A stretch of 64,000 nucleotides of DNA, from the NCBI GenBank assembly GCA_028015205.1, contig CM051521.1, positions 90,186,513-90,250,512 of the forward strand. Direction: 5' to 3'. Each line of letters starts with the position of its first letter. Position 1 is the first letter of the stretch. The DNA is from Mytilisepta virgata. Its lineage: Eukaryota > Mollusca > Bivalvia > Mytilida > Mytilidae. Positions 1 through 12,202 of this stretch are shown piece after piece. The notes under the pieces are model-generated. The model was given only the letters and a program-made list of their open reading frames with translations, was not told where the DNA came from and searched no databases. The position numbers and the translations under genes were made by a program.

Positions 1-464
1 TTCGATTTCTTGTGAAGTCAAAAACACGCTTAGAAACCACTTCATTTTGTTAATTTGTAAGCAAATTACTACCGCTATAGTTAACATACAGCAGTCAGAT
101 AATCAGTCTAAACTTCTTACTAAATAGTTATATGGATATTACTATGTAAAAAGGACATTTAAAAAAGAAATGATATGCATCTTCAAATTTACTTTGTAAA
201 GATCGTAATTTAAAAATGATCAGAACATCAAATTTGTCTTGGTATTGTATTTAGTTTGCGTATGAGTAGTTTCGAGGAACGGGGACTGCATCTCTAGAAC
301 TCAGGCTTAAGTACGCTATTGAATCTTGATATTGATTCGGCTTTATATATGTATAATTCTTCAAAGTAAAAAAATAATCACAAAACATGTGGTTTGATTG
401 ATTCTTTTATTTCCTCAATATTTGAAGAGTTTACAGTAGTATATGGGCACAGGCAAAGTCGTAT
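1..464. other. AT-rich intergenic DNA, nothing recognised
   Basis: I see no open frame of note and no recognisable repeat in this stretch. Confidence 0.5.
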
Positions 465-690
465 TTGAGGAGCCGGAAATGACATCACCGGAACCGGAAG
501 TACCTAAAAGTTGTTTTGGGCGCATGCGCAACCGGAAGTAGTGGGTTTTCGCGCCATTTTCTTTATTTGTTGAAAATAAAATTGCTCATGCGTGACCGGA
601 ACCGGAAGTGGTTTGCGCGCATGTACAACCGGATATAGTGATTGTCGTCATTTTCCCATTTTTTGTTCCGAAGTGACGTCAGTCACGTGC
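465..690. promoter_or_regulatory. Candidate promoter: clustered ETS, NRF1, E2F, CRE and E-box motifs
   Basis: In an otherwise AT-rich region this GC-rich block has several CCGGAA(GT) ETS-type sites (about 472, 489-501, 532, 596-609), the NRF1-type palindrome GCGCATGCGC (520-529), an E2F-like TTTTCGCGCC (about 547-556), a perfect CRE TGACGTCA (674-681) and an E-box CACGTG (684-689). About 100 bp is imperfectly duplicated in tandem inside it. No exon is visible beside it; it could serve a gene to the left of the window or be a dispersed repeat rich in such motifs. Confidence 0.4.
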
Positions 691-1636
691 CTGGACCCGG
701 TTATGTTTCTTAACACCATAAGCAGATGTGCAATAAGGTTTTAGAAATTTGATTTTAAATCTTTGTGTGGGGATCACTGTCGTACCGACTGTTTACTATT
801 TAAATGAAATATATCTTGAGTTTTTAAGATTCTGAAACTAGTATCACATTATACTGAATCATAAAATGAGTTCACACCTTAATAAGGGGTATATTTGACA
901 ACACCTAAATTAATTCATAAAAATTCTCATGTACCCCATATGGCTACACAATAACCAATTAAGCTGTCATACAAGTTTGTATAGGTGCTAAAATGAAAAT
1001 CACCATTAGCTTGCATTAAGCAATCAATAAACCAAGAGCTTTATTTGCTAACATTGCAACAGCTTTAGACATCATCATAATGAATCCAGAAATACAACAA
1101 TAAAAAGTGGAAGATTATTATATTTTGACTCTACGTATTGACCGATTGCGGTTGTAGTAAGTAGTTGCAACTTAGAAGGTAATGATTGCGAACGTTCAGT
1201 GTGTATATATTGCAAAGAGAACACTATCCAGCCTTGATAGGAATGATCACAACTTCACAAGTATAATACTAAAACTCTTAATGATCTATGAGTGCGTTCA
1301 AATGCTTTATTTCCATCGGCTTTTCTCATTGTTTTTCAAATTCCTTCTACAGTAGTTAAAAGGAAAAAGTTATGTACAAAAAATACTTGAAGGAAACGGG
1401 CATGGTATGATTTGGCCCTTGAATTCCAAAATTAAAAAGTAATGAAAAACTTACTCTCATCTATCATTTAGTACTCTTAAAATGTTGCATTTTAAGGAAC
1501 ATCTTTTGTTTCAACAAGAAATTTATATAATAGCTGCAATATATATATGCTGTCAAACAAAGATGGATTATTGTGAACAAACCAATGAAAAACACCAAAT
1601 TGCATTAATTTTTGGACCTTTGAATTAAAATATTGT
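691..1636. other. Intergenic DNA, nothing recognised
   Basis: AT-rich, with no supported gene, RNA or repeat. Confidence 0.5.
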
Positions 1637-1740
1637 TATGAGCAACAGCCTTGCCCAGAAAAATATTTCACTGAAATGTGTATTTATGTAAGACAAACAT
1701 TATATTAAAAAAATCTTTTCTGGCAAGGCTGTTGCTCATA
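1637..1740. mobile_element. Foldback MITE-like element, 104 bp
   Basis: The ends are near-perfect inverted repeats of about 30 bases. TATGAGCAACAGCCTTGCCC at the left pairs with the end ...GGCAAGGCTGTTGCTCATA at the right, leaving a loop of about 45 bases. I cannot assign a superfamily. Confidence 0.7.
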
Positions 1741-3180
1741 GTTGTTTTGACCAAAATCTAGGCCTACTGTGAAAACACTCGTGACATAACCGTCTAAAAA
1801 ATATCAGCTGACTAACGTTACTTTTGTAAAAACGTAAAAGGAAACGCGCAAAGTATCGTTGTGTCAATTCGAGAGTTTCCTTTTCTCGACCAGGTAGTGG
1901 ACTCCAGGTTTCACAGGCAAACATTCCTGTTGGTACTATAATATGTGTCAATATTAATACGCCAATTAAATATAAAGAATGTAGCTTTTGTTTCAACTTT
2001 TTGGATGCATTTCTATTCTTTCTATTGTGTTCTCATCTGTATCAATTGCAGTTCCAGCATACGTTATCTTACTTTTCCATTGTCGCTTGGTAAATTGGTT
2101 GTAACATTGTTTTTCTAGCGATCCAAAATCATAATTTATCCTGATTTTGATTGAATGTCTTTTATTTTATAATTAAATGTTATAAAAGGTACAATTATGC
2201 TACAATATTAAGTATTTACAAATTTATGCTTATCTTTATAGATGTTTTCAAAGTGGAAACTTTGAGAATTGGGAATAAAGAACGCATTTTAGGCACTCGC
2301 GTTGCTCACATAGGTTTGATGTTGAAAAAAGATTATAACATGTATTGAGGAAAAATGTTCAAAAATATATACATTCGTACATGTAATATTATAACGAAGA
2401 ATATTTGTCGCATATTTTAGCATATATTTCTGATCGACAATCGTACATAGTTTTCAACCTTTGATTTCACACTTGTTTGCGGTGGCGTGCATGTAGGTTG
2501 TATATTACAATAATAAGTAAGTTTCTTTCGAAATACTTTATCTTGTGGTTTTGAATCAGATAAATGCATGTATAAAATAATACATTTATTTTTATTATTG
2601 TCACATTTTGGAACACAGTACATATTTTTGAATAGAGGTAAATATTCTTTGGTTTTGCAACAATTTTTATTGAATTAGAAACAATTAGATTAATGCCTTT
2701 TAAAGATTTTATTTTATTTCTTTTTTACTGTGAACAAAAATAAATGCTGCTAGCGAAGTTTGGAAATATCACGCCAACATTTACTTTGCACTTAAATTTC
2801 TTTTTGTTTTGTTTTATTATTAGTTCTTGTTTATAAAAAAAGCCAACTATTTTTTTTTATTTTTATTTTTTACGTTTATTTTTCCTTTTATATATATATT
2901 TCTTTTCTCGGTGGAAAGCTGTGGCGTAGCTGCCATTTGGGTCGTGTCCTTTTGGTAGGGGAAGGAAAGATTTGCCTCGGCTTTTAGAGAGCGGCAAGCT
3001 ACGCTACTGGAGTGGGTAGCAAAAAAAACAACCCCGAGTAGACATTGAATAATTGTATGTCGTTCAAAAAGGCGTTGAAGATGTCATTGGAAAATTATGG
3101 CAGAGGGACTTCCCGCGTATACGATTAAAGTTATAGAACCGTAACAAGTTTATAACCTCCTCTATTAGATGCTTTAGTAG
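1741..3180. other. Intergenic DNA with one weak hairpin
   Basis: Mostly AT-rich. At about 2,920-3,015 a GC-richer patch has inverted GTGGCGTAGCTGCC and GGCAAGCTACGCTAC segments. No gene seen. Confidence 0.4.
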
Positions 3181-3187
3181 AGTAATC

Positions 3188-3250
3188 CTTTATCTCAGTT
3201 GGTGGACCGGTGGACTACTGTACCAAAGGTTCCGGGTTTGATCCGCGGTT
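3188..3250 (+). repeat. tRNA-like sequence (SINE head or tRNA pseudogene)
   Basis: TATCTCAGTTGGTGGACC resembles a pol III A box and GGGTTTGATCCGCGG a B box at tRNA-like spacing. The acceptor stem does not pair, so I read it as a SINE head or relic and not a working tRNA gene. Confidence 0.45.
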
Positions 3251-4535
3251 TGTAGGATAGCTATAGGTCATTTTGGAGTTGAATCATGGTCTACTGTTAC
3301 ATTGGCGCCAACCAAAAAAAACCACGGTTAATCGTATAAAAGGGTTGAAGTTAGTATATCGTCATAAGACGAGGACTCTTGAGATGGGGGGGGGGAATCT
3401 CTCGTGTACGATAGAAATTATATATTTTTATTTTTTTCGAATAATGAAATCTTCTTGTGCAATGAAAATTAGTAATACTCGTAGACATTTTTAACCCAAG
3501 TTTTGCTTCATGAAATGTCAAAGGCTAAAACGCGAAATGGCCGCATTAGTGAAAATTTTTAATGAAACAAACGCATAAATGAGACGGTATATAACGAACA
3601 TGGCAATTTCTTTTCTTTCCTATATAGATTTTAAAGTTTTTGTCCATATGAATATAAATTGGTAGTATCCGATATATTTTCTGAAAGGAAAGTTGATGAC
3701 TGATATTTGAATTATTGAAGGATTGTTTTCAATTTTGGAACCGTTTATACGATATACCCTATACTTTGAGGCAGTTTACTCTGGAATTTTAAATCGTGTA
3801 CTGCGGAGTAATATATTGGTGACGACAGTACCAACAGTGGATTATACAATATATTCTAACTTGTTCAACCATTAACAACCAATCAAACTGTATGTTACAA
3901 TTCAGGTCAAGCGCTACTATAGTTTTCTGGTCCAGTCAGAGATAAATCATGTGACGATTATGGCGTATTCTGCATTTATCGATAAATTAATATATTGCGA
4001 CTTATAATCGGCAGAATTGGAACCATGAAATCCGCACCATTTTATTGAGAAAAAAAATTCTGCCATATTGGTTTATATATTCTCGCCCCTTTTATCCCCC
4101 GGATTCACCAAATATACCACTGCGGCCGAAACTAAGATAAAGCTAGAAGATATCATTCTTAGAATCACATAATTAGGTTGTTGTTTTGGCATTTATGTAA
4201 AGGAATCATAAAGGTTGTTGTTTAGTTGTACGAAAGTAATGGTGTGGAATATAATTAAAAAAATAAAAAGTATTAGATATTATACCAGTATTTGCTGCTG
4301 GCTCATTGTTTCTGCATTCTAAGTAACCGGTCTTGATCGTTTCTTAAGACATAATTTGTTGAAATATGCATAGAAAATATAAGTTTATACCAGTTTGTTT
4401 ATTTCGATACAGTTCGTGCATTTGTCTACTGAATGAATCAATGACTTTATTCTCATACATAGTTACAGAGAAGATAATACTTTTAACAATATAACATAGT
4501 TTGTTTTAGCATATGTGAACATTAAAGATACACAT
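3251..4535. other. Intergenic DNA, nothing recognised
   Basis: AT-rich, with a nine-base G run near 3,388; no supported gene. Confidence 0.45.

Positions 4536-4562
<27 letters not shown>
4536..4562. repeat. (AT)n microsatellite
   Basis: Pure alternating AT run. It lies at the 3' side of the minus-strand LINE fragment next to it and may be that element's tail. Confidence 0.85.
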
Positions 4563-4568
<6 letters not shown>

Positions 4569-4574
4569 TTTTTT

Positions 4575-4874
4575 CTAACCAGGAGGACAGACTTTCACAG
4601 ATATGTATCTAATAAATCTACATAACTTTTCCAGTTCAATAATGTTTTCAGTTGAAAATACATTATTTATTAAATTTAACAATATTAAGATCTTTAGAAC
4701 AATAATTTGGTAAATACTTTTCACGTTCCTTTTTGAAAAATTACATGAAATTATATAGTGAAATTCATCGCCGTTGTCAGCGGAGCCACAAAGGTGGCAC
4801 GATCTATCCGATCTTGGTATATCATGCCACCTTCCCGTCTCCACTGGCAAACGGTGATTGCCACATCTAAATAC
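4575..4874 (-). mobile_element. LINE-type retrotransposon fragment, C-terminal end of the reverse transcriptase protein
   Basis: The minus strand reads RCGNHRLPVETGRWHDIPRS followed by DRSCHLCGSADNGDEFHYI, ending in KLCRFI and a stop at 4,575. The block GRW-x-x-IPR-x-x-R-x-C-x-x-C-x(6)-DE-x-H is the cysteine/histidine tail common after the reverse transcriptase domain of animal LINEs. The 5' part is missing. Confidence 0.75.
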
Positions 4875-5264
4875 AAAAAGTTAATACAAAATTGAATTGC
4901 AGAACTGACTTCTAATTAGGTATCATCAACAATGCTGAAGACCTAGACAAAAATATTAACCTAAGTGTGGAACAGGTTCAAACTAGACCAACATAATCAT
5001 CGTGGTTATAGCAAAAAATAACATCTACGGACTGAGATATCGCTGTTTAGAAATATAAAATAGATGAAAATAATAGACGGCTATTTATACATTTGGATAA
5101 ACTATGAGTTACGAACTAAACTTAGGTCGTACAATCATTACTAGTGTGATGAAGGAAAGATAAAAAAAAATAGATTAAGGCAGTCGGAAACGACAGCTTT
5201 CCCCCGCACTCCCCACATGTTGTATCTCTGTGGACCTTTTTCACAATCGTATCTTTGAATACAA

Positions 5265-5405
5265 ATAAAAAAATGAAAGAGGAGTTTAGGTCACAAGCTT
5301 AAATTCCCAATTTATTAAATTTGACCCCTGTATGCCCCAAGTTGTGAAAACCAAAATTATAAAACCTTATTGCGCATCTGCATACAGTGTGTGATAATAC
5401 TAAAA
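5265..5405. repeat. Dispersed repeat, copy 1
   Basis: A segment with GAGTTTAGGTCACAAGCTTA followed by CCCCTGT...CCCCAAGTT recurs at about 6,812-6,960 and, more weakly, at 6,975-7,150. Confidence 0.65.
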
Positions 5406-5745
5406 TAGAGAATGGAAACGGGGAATGTGTCAAAGAGACAACAACCCGACCAAAGAGCAGAAAACAGCCTAAGGCTACCAATGGGTCTTCAACGCAGCGA
5501 AAAAATCCCGCACTCTGAGGCGGGCTTCAGCTGACCCCTAAACAATAATGTATACTAGTTCAGCGAAATGGACGCCACACTAAACCCCAAAACATACAAA
5601 TGAACCAAAATTTTAAAAAAAACACAAAAGACTAATAAAGGCTAGAGGTTCCTGATTTGGGACAGGCGCAAAAATGCGGCTGGGTTAAACATGTTTTGTG
5701 AGATCTCAACCCGCCCCCTATACCTCTAGCCAATGTGGAATAAAA
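5406..5745. repeat. Abundant mussel-type interspersed repeat
   Basis: Contains GTGTCAAAGAGACAACAACC, CACCAATGGGTCTTCAACG-like text, and a 3' part with GGGACAGGCGCAAAAATGCG and CCCCCTATACCTCTAGCCAA. I recognise this text as a repeat widespread in mussel DNA; recognition is from memory and its class is unknown to me. Confidence 0.6.
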
Positions 5746-6099
5746 AAACACACAGCGATATGCATAGTGAAACTCAGTTCAAAAGCAGTCCGAACCGATG
5801 TTAGAAAAGGTAACGGAAGAAACTTAGCAAAATGACAATAATCAATATAAATTAATAAAGGACTACTAGCAGTTACTCCAGACCTCAATTAAACTGATCG
5901 AAAGATTATGTCTTTATCATATAGAAAATCAGCCACACCCCCCCCCCCACCCCCGTTAGAGGTTTAGTATCATGCCATCATAAATTATATGAGAAGAACA
6001 TAACCCGTATCATGCCAACAACTGGTTTTAGAATAAATGTGTTTATTTCCGATGTAAAGACCCTAATCAATATTAATTCCAAGAAATGCCATCTTTAAT

Positions 6100-6725
6100 G
6101 ACTTGACAACAGTATCGTAACTATATCCCTTGTGGATAAGTCTGTTTAAAGGTCTGTTTAGCTTTTCAGGTGAGTGACGACTTTGTATAGAATATTACCA
6201 TAAAAAATGGGATGTGAAATACCTGAACATATAAGATGTCCGGACGTTGATTTATATTTACGAATGATGTCCTTGTATCGATGATAAAAATTTAGTAAAA
6301 ATTTGACAAGTTTGTGATATCGAAATCCCTGGTGTAATAATTTTTCAGTAAACAGAGATTTCTTTCGTTAAAATCAAATACGTTGTTACATACAAGAGCG
6401 AATCGAACAAGTTGAGATATATAAACACCATACGATGGTGCCAAGGGAGCGTCACTATCTAAAAACGAATAATTAAAAATAGGAAATGAAAAATCATCTC
6501 TCTTATCGTAAATTTTAGTATTAAGCTTCACGTTGGAGAAAAGATATCAAGATCCAGGAAAGGGCAGTGGTCAGTGGTGCACAGTTAGTCCCCATTTGAA
6601 TTCCGATAACTTGGCGATATACGGAATCTCCATAGCGAACAAAAAAGTTATCTAGTAAAAATTCAAGTGCAGATATCATATCAAAGCAGGTCCAATTGAC
6701 AAAGTTCTTTTGTTTGTCATTACTA
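6100..6725 (-). mobile_element. Degenerate reverse transcriptase fragment
   Basis: Reading right to left, LLDNFFVRYGDSVYRQVIGI then QMGTNCAPL is a reverse transcriptase motif block. It is followed after a large internal deletion and a frameshift by KLNTKIYDKRDDFSFPI and PSYGVYISQLVRFA, both found downstream of the catalytic site in one group of animal retroelements. The catalytic YxDD block is missing, so this copy is dead. The class (Penelope-like or other non-LTR) is not settled. Confidence 0.7.
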
Positions 6726-6751
6726 AAAAAATTGACCTAAAAGAGTTTGAA

Positions 6752-6770
6752 CATATATATATATATATAT
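6752..6770. repeat. Short (AT)n tract
   Basis: Alternating AT run beside the reverse transcriptase fragment. Confidence 0.8.
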
Positions 6771-6811
6771 AATACTGTATATAATTTAAATGCGTGAAAC
6801 GAAAAAAAATT

Positions 6812-7150
6812 AAAGGGGAGTTTAGGTCACAAGCTTAAATGCCCAATTTTCGAAATTCGACCCCTGTGGGCCCCAAGTTTTGAAAATCAATATTCTAAAA
6901 TCCTATTGCGCATATCTATATAGTATGTGACAATACTGTATAGAAATTAAATGCCTGAAGTTAAAAATGAACGAGGGGTTTAGGTCACAAGAAAGTTTGA
7001 CTGGCGGAGGGACAGACAGACAGACGGACGGACGGGGGCGATAACAATATCCCGAACTTCTTCGAAGTCACAAGCTTAAACTTGCAATTTCAAATTTCGA
7101 CCTCCGTGGGCCCTAATTTTAGAAAATTCAAATTTTAAAACCTGATTGCA
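6812..7150. repeat. Dispersed repeat, copies 2 and 3
   Basis: Two further copies of the unit at 5,265-5,405, separated by a (ACAG/ACGG)n-type stretch at about 7,010-7,036. The copy at 6,812 is closer to copy 1. Confidence 0.6.
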
Positions 7151-7332
7151 CATTACAGTCATTGTAAGGTCTAGTAAGCAAGATGATTAGGAAATATTTA
7201 AGACAAGTTACATAATCTTCTACCGCATCAAATAATTCATCGTGAGAAAACTCTAGCATTTCAATGTTTTGGGCCTTATTGATATGCATGGCCAGTTGTT
7301 AATTATATAAAAGATTGAACTAAATAAACTAA

Positions 7333-7559
7333 AACTAGAAATCTGTACTGTCGAAATCGGCAGTGATCCCCTGTAAGTAGTTGGGGCCACTTATCCATAG
7401 TCAAAAATATAAAACCTTATTCCCATCCAAAAATAGTATGCAATCATTCTATAAAGAAATTAAATCAATTGATTTATATTTTTGACTATAGGTAAGTGCC
7501 CCAACTACTTATGGATGTGCTGGGAACACTGTCGATTCCGACAGTACAGATTTCTAGTT
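7333..7559. mobile_element. Foldback MITE-like element, 227 bp
   Basis: The whole element is an imperfect palindrome. AACTAGAAATCTGTACTGTC at the left has its reverse complement at the right end, and the arms continue through AGTAGTTGGGGC and TAGTCAAAAATATA, about 85-90 bases each side. Confidence 0.8.
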
Positions 7560-9143
7560 ACTTTATATATTTATATTGAATGTTTACAATAATTATTTGT
7601 TAATGCCTATTATCAGATTGTATTGCTTTCATTAACGCATAAACCATATCCTTTCATCTTCGTAATATATTTGTTGAATTCATGAAATGTTCCTTCATGT
7701 TCCTACATACCAAATATCGTTTCATTTTTTGGTCATAGCAATTTTTCACTTCAGAATAAATGAAACTTTCGTTAGATATGCAAGCATGTGTTTACCACGA
7801 GCAATTTTGATTAGATATCTTTTTTCATGACGGTCTGTGGCTGGTACACTTTGAATGATCGTGCCAATCTATCATTCAAGTGTCCTAAAAATATAGATTT
7901 TAATTTGACCACGGTTGAACTTTTTTAAACTTCTTATCAAAATCTTTTTGTTTGGTATGAATAATGAGGAATTTTTCGGTTAGAAAATATGTATATTTAA
8001 AATTAGTTATAGTTTGAAAAAGGTGTATCGGTGTTTAAAAAAAATCAAAACAGGTTTAAAGGGTATGTGCGAAATAAAATACAATCAACTAAGCTAAGAT
8101 CAATTATTTCTGTAGTTTTTTTTACACTGTGAACACGGTAAATGGCGGAAAAAAATTAACTCACAATAGATTTGAAAAGCATTGGTCAACTCGGCGTGGG
8201 GTAATATTTTCCGAATTTGATAATATTTGTCAACCCTCCATGTAAGTCAGAAACTTATCTATGTTGTCATCAGTGTCAGCATATGTTTGTTCATCCCAAA
8301 TATAGGTGATTATCCAGAAATTTATTAACAACTGTGCAAGAGGAACAAATATTGTATACCACTAATCGTTAGTAAAAAAATCGTAGACTAGTCATAGTTC
8401 ATTCACTGGAAACAATTCCGGAGAATATCTCCCGGTTTGAACTAATATTATCAAGGAAGTTCCATGAAAACTGGAACATAAGATAAGTAAATTAAGCCCA
8501 TCTTCTCATCATCTTACTTCAGTTGTACTTCATCATTACAGCATATTTTCATATAGAAATTATTTCACAATAATGGTAGCAGGAGAAAATCTGCGTTTGA
8601 AGTAAATCAATTAAATTTAAAATTGAATAAATTTTCAGATATTAAATAACCTGTCAAATAAAAATTCGACAATGACTATAATCCCATCAAACAGTATCGG
8701 GTCAATAGGTTACAATTGAGTGCTGTAGAATGATAGTAGCCTGAAACATGCTAACATTGATTGTATAACTATTTTTTTGACTTTATCATAATGATATTTT
8801 ACATCGATACATGGTGAATATCTACCTGAGGACAAACATTATGAAAATTGATTTATAATAGAAATAAAGTAATATCACTTTTTTATGATGGATATTTAAG
8901 CAAGCCTGTAATCTGATAAAATAATTCCATCAAATTAATGCGACTACTTTTTTTGCAAGAACGGCATACAGGTATAAGCTTTGATCTATTTTTACCAATA
9001 ATAACAAATATTCGATATGCAAATTATATACTTTATTTACAATATTATGGTGGTTTTAAATTGATTCTTACTTGACAAACATTTTTCTGGAACAAAATAT
9101 GCAAATTTGTGGTCTTGATAACGTTGTAAGTTGTGAACTTTTG
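7560..9143. other. Intergenic DNA, nothing recognised
   Basis: AT-rich with no supported gene, RNA or repeat. Confidence 0.45.
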
Positions 9144-9263
9144 GTACCAGGCTGAAGTACGTCCATTATTCATTTTTAATTTTTCAAAATTCATTCATAA
9201 TATTTCATGTATTTTGAATTCTGAAAAATAAAAAATGAATAATAGATGTACTTCAACCCGGTA
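9144..9263. mobile_element. Foldback MITE-like element, 120 bp
   Basis: The left arm TACCAGGCTGAAGTACGTCC pairs with the right arm, whose reverse complement reads TACCGGGTTGAAGTACATCT. The arms extend through ATTATTCATTTTT, about 50 bases each. Confidence 0.75.
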
Positions 9264-11650
9264 GTTTTGGTACATAATCTCACATTGACTTTCAAGATTT
9301 TTAAAGAAAATATTACTGTTTTTCACCCGAATTTATTCTAAATAATGAGTTCTTTTATTTGTTTATTGTAATATTCTTTTCAGTTTTTAATTTCGAATAA
9401 TATACTTTGTTTCTGTGTTTCTGCATTCACCTTCATTATTTGGTCACATGTGACAGAATAATTTTTTATATATAACGGTTATTTGCTTTTACTATTTCGA
9501 AATTTCAGGTATTTGGATTTATGGTCTATGTTGGGTAATTAAGAAGATACGCACTTTTCCTTTTTCTTTTTCCTTTCTTCGTATGAATATTTTTTTCAAT
9601 TTTATTCTTACATTTTGTCTTTAAAAGTGTTGTGTTTGGACAACATAAAAAGTTAGATGTAGAATAACTTTGAATAAAACAAATCAGTATGATCAATTTC
9701 CAATAAGGTCGATACGCTGAACAAGGTGGATACAAATGAGTGGTCAAGAATAATGGCGGCAAGAACGGCTTTTGAGGGGAAAAATCGATTGTACATAGTT
9801 TTTGAACTTGCCATACTAATATATTACATGATACTGGGTAGATATACAAACTACTGACAGAAAAAGTGATTTGTTTGTAACTGGAATAAGTTATATAGAT
9901 CAATGCTTTAACGGCGGACTTATTGTCAAGACCTAGATTCAGGGATAAATTTTAAAGGTATTTATATACATTTTATAACATCATTATTTGGATACTGTTT
10001 CGTTCGCTGGGACTGTACAGATTATACAGGTATGGGAAACTATTTTACTTTAAAACTGAATCTTTTAAAATATTATAACGCCATCAATCAAGCATCATAC
10101 AACTTAAATTAACATATTGCACGATTGTACAATTTTCGTTACTTTTTACCTCAATGTACATGTTCATTGGTGTCACCATGCTTTTATTCATTTATTTATT
10201 TATTTTGAAAATGGGTCAACCTTTAAATTATTAATACCCGGCAAAACGAGATTTATAGAACTTCTTTTATTTTTACTAAGTTTTCCCAAATATAAAGGAC
10301 CTAGAGACGAGACATGGTTATCTTAAATTACAGTGTAATAATTAGTTGGATACGACGAGGAGCTGAAAAGAAAAAACAACTTGAGTGAACTAGAAAATCC
10401 ACGTTTTTCTCAGATGAAGATAATATTAAAGGATTATATTTGAATATCAGCTGTGTGCACCATGCTCATTATCTGCAAATCGCATAAGACGAGAAGGACT
10501 GTGTTATTTAGGAATAGATAATAGATAAGTAAAACTATAATTGTTGCATACTTCAGATGCCACAGACTAGTGTGTACAAACGTTTGGGATAATATTGACT
10601 ATATTTCATTTTATATTGGTGCTGAATTGGAATATGAAATTTACTTTTCCTGCAATAATAAAAATTTAATTCTTTTGGCGTTGGAATTTTGTAGATAATG
10701 ATTATTTTCTTCTTAAAGTGTATGTGTGTATGATACAAAACTTCCATTTTACACGTACATACCATGTGTGGGCTATTTATCACTGAGGACTTTTTTTAAG
10801 GAATCACACACTGGGCTTGCAGGTCATCGTAAAGTTGATTTGCAAAGTTTAAGAGTTATAATAGAACAACCATTTTCATACTCGGCACATTTTACTGTAA
10901 CATGTACAATGGACAGTAATGTGCTGCAAGTTATTGCACATTTTTAACACTTTGCTGAAAAATATAATGAAAAGGTGTAACTTAGTTTACAAGATTTTAA
11001 TTTTCCATGCAAAAGAGGACCTCGAAGTGTTAAATTTGTTGTATAAGGATAAATTTTATTGTCTATAAAACAAATGAATGATATTATCAAGATAAAAATA
11101 AAATAAAAAATAAAACCAAATCAAGAAAAATAATTTGAGATACAAGTACCTTTTCATCTTGGTAATTGTATACAGACTTAAATGGAAAATGTGTCAGTAT
11201 GCCCTTTTGCCTTTTAAATCGTTATATTTAATTTGTAATTAAAGCATTGGGTCACACTAAGGTGGTATTCAATAAGTTTTAGGTCGTATTCATTGTGAGA
11301 AAAAAGGCGGTAGGATCCTCTTGTGAATTAATAACAGTACCTACTTTTTGACCTCATAATGCTGAAAAGGGATAGATATTTGTATGAAAATTTCAATGCA
11401 ACAATTAGTTCATTTTTTATGTTAGTCTTTTGCGGAAACTATTTTTCTTAATTTTTGTGGTGAATGCTACTCAAAATGTTTTCATACAATCAACACACAG
11501 TTATTTCTTTACTAACTATTACGTAGTTTTTGTCATATTTTGATATTTCAGTCATTTTTAGTGAGATGTTTATTCAAATGGTCTGTAATCCAAATTCATT
11601 TTGATTTTTTACCAAGGTAACCAGACCAAACGCTTTAAAGCCTGGTCAGA
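9264..11650. other. Intergenic DNA, nothing recognised
   Basis: AT-rich; the open frames here are short and show no family feature that I know. Confidence 0.45.
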
Positions 11651-11659
11651 AATCAAACA

Positions 11660-12202
11660 GCAAATGTGTTCCACTGGTCCTTTATAACCATCCTCACAAT
11701 GTCCTTATGACAACATCCTTATGAAAAATTTTCAAAACATAGTAATGAAAGATCCGTTGATGTGCGAAATTTTTTAGACTGTTCTCATCAAAAGGAAAGT
11801 CTCAAAAACCACTTGGTAAGTAGCTCGATCAAGTCGAACACTTCCACAGAAAAATTAACTACTTGGGAACCAGGCCATGTAAAAGGTCCAGATGTGTGAC
11901 ATGCCCCTATACCACGGAGAACAACGAGATCTTGGGACCCTGACAACAAATACACAATTCAAAATGGGTTTGTTTGTACAGATCAAAATTTGGTTTACGC
12001 AGTCGTCTGTACGAATTGTGATAAGGTATATATCGTCGCCTTGTTGACCGCTTTGCGGGACACTCACGTCCATATAGAATGGAACGTATTTACAGTTGGC
12101 AATCCCTTTCCATTGCCTGGTCACAGACAACGTCTTGATCAGAAAATAATTTTGAGGCTGGGGACACTCCGACCCCATGGAATCAATGTTCATAATTCTT
12201 AA
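11660..12202 (+). mobile_element. Penelope-like retroelement C-terminus (zinc-binding linker and GIY-YIG endonuclease relic)
   Basis: Reading + in shifting frames: PLVLYNHPHN, then YLGTRPCKRSRCVTCPYTT (a C-x(4)-C-x-x-C linker), then VYAVVCTNCDKVYIV where functional copies have a Y-I-G-E-T type end, RLVDRFAGHSRPY, and finally LRLGTLRPHGIN before a stop at 12,202. This order is that of the GIY-YIG endonuclease end of Penelope-like elements. Several frameshifts and a stop after NNEILGP make it a dead fragment. Confidence 0.75.

Noticed and set aside
1736..1996. An 86-residue minus-strand open frame starting with a hydrophobic stretch resembling a signal peptide
   Set aside because: It overlaps the end of a foldback element, has no recognisable domain and no neighbouring exons.
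9526..9903. A 125-residue minus-strand open frame
   Set aside because: Composition follows AT-rich low-complexity DNA (KKGKRKRK); no domain or splice context.
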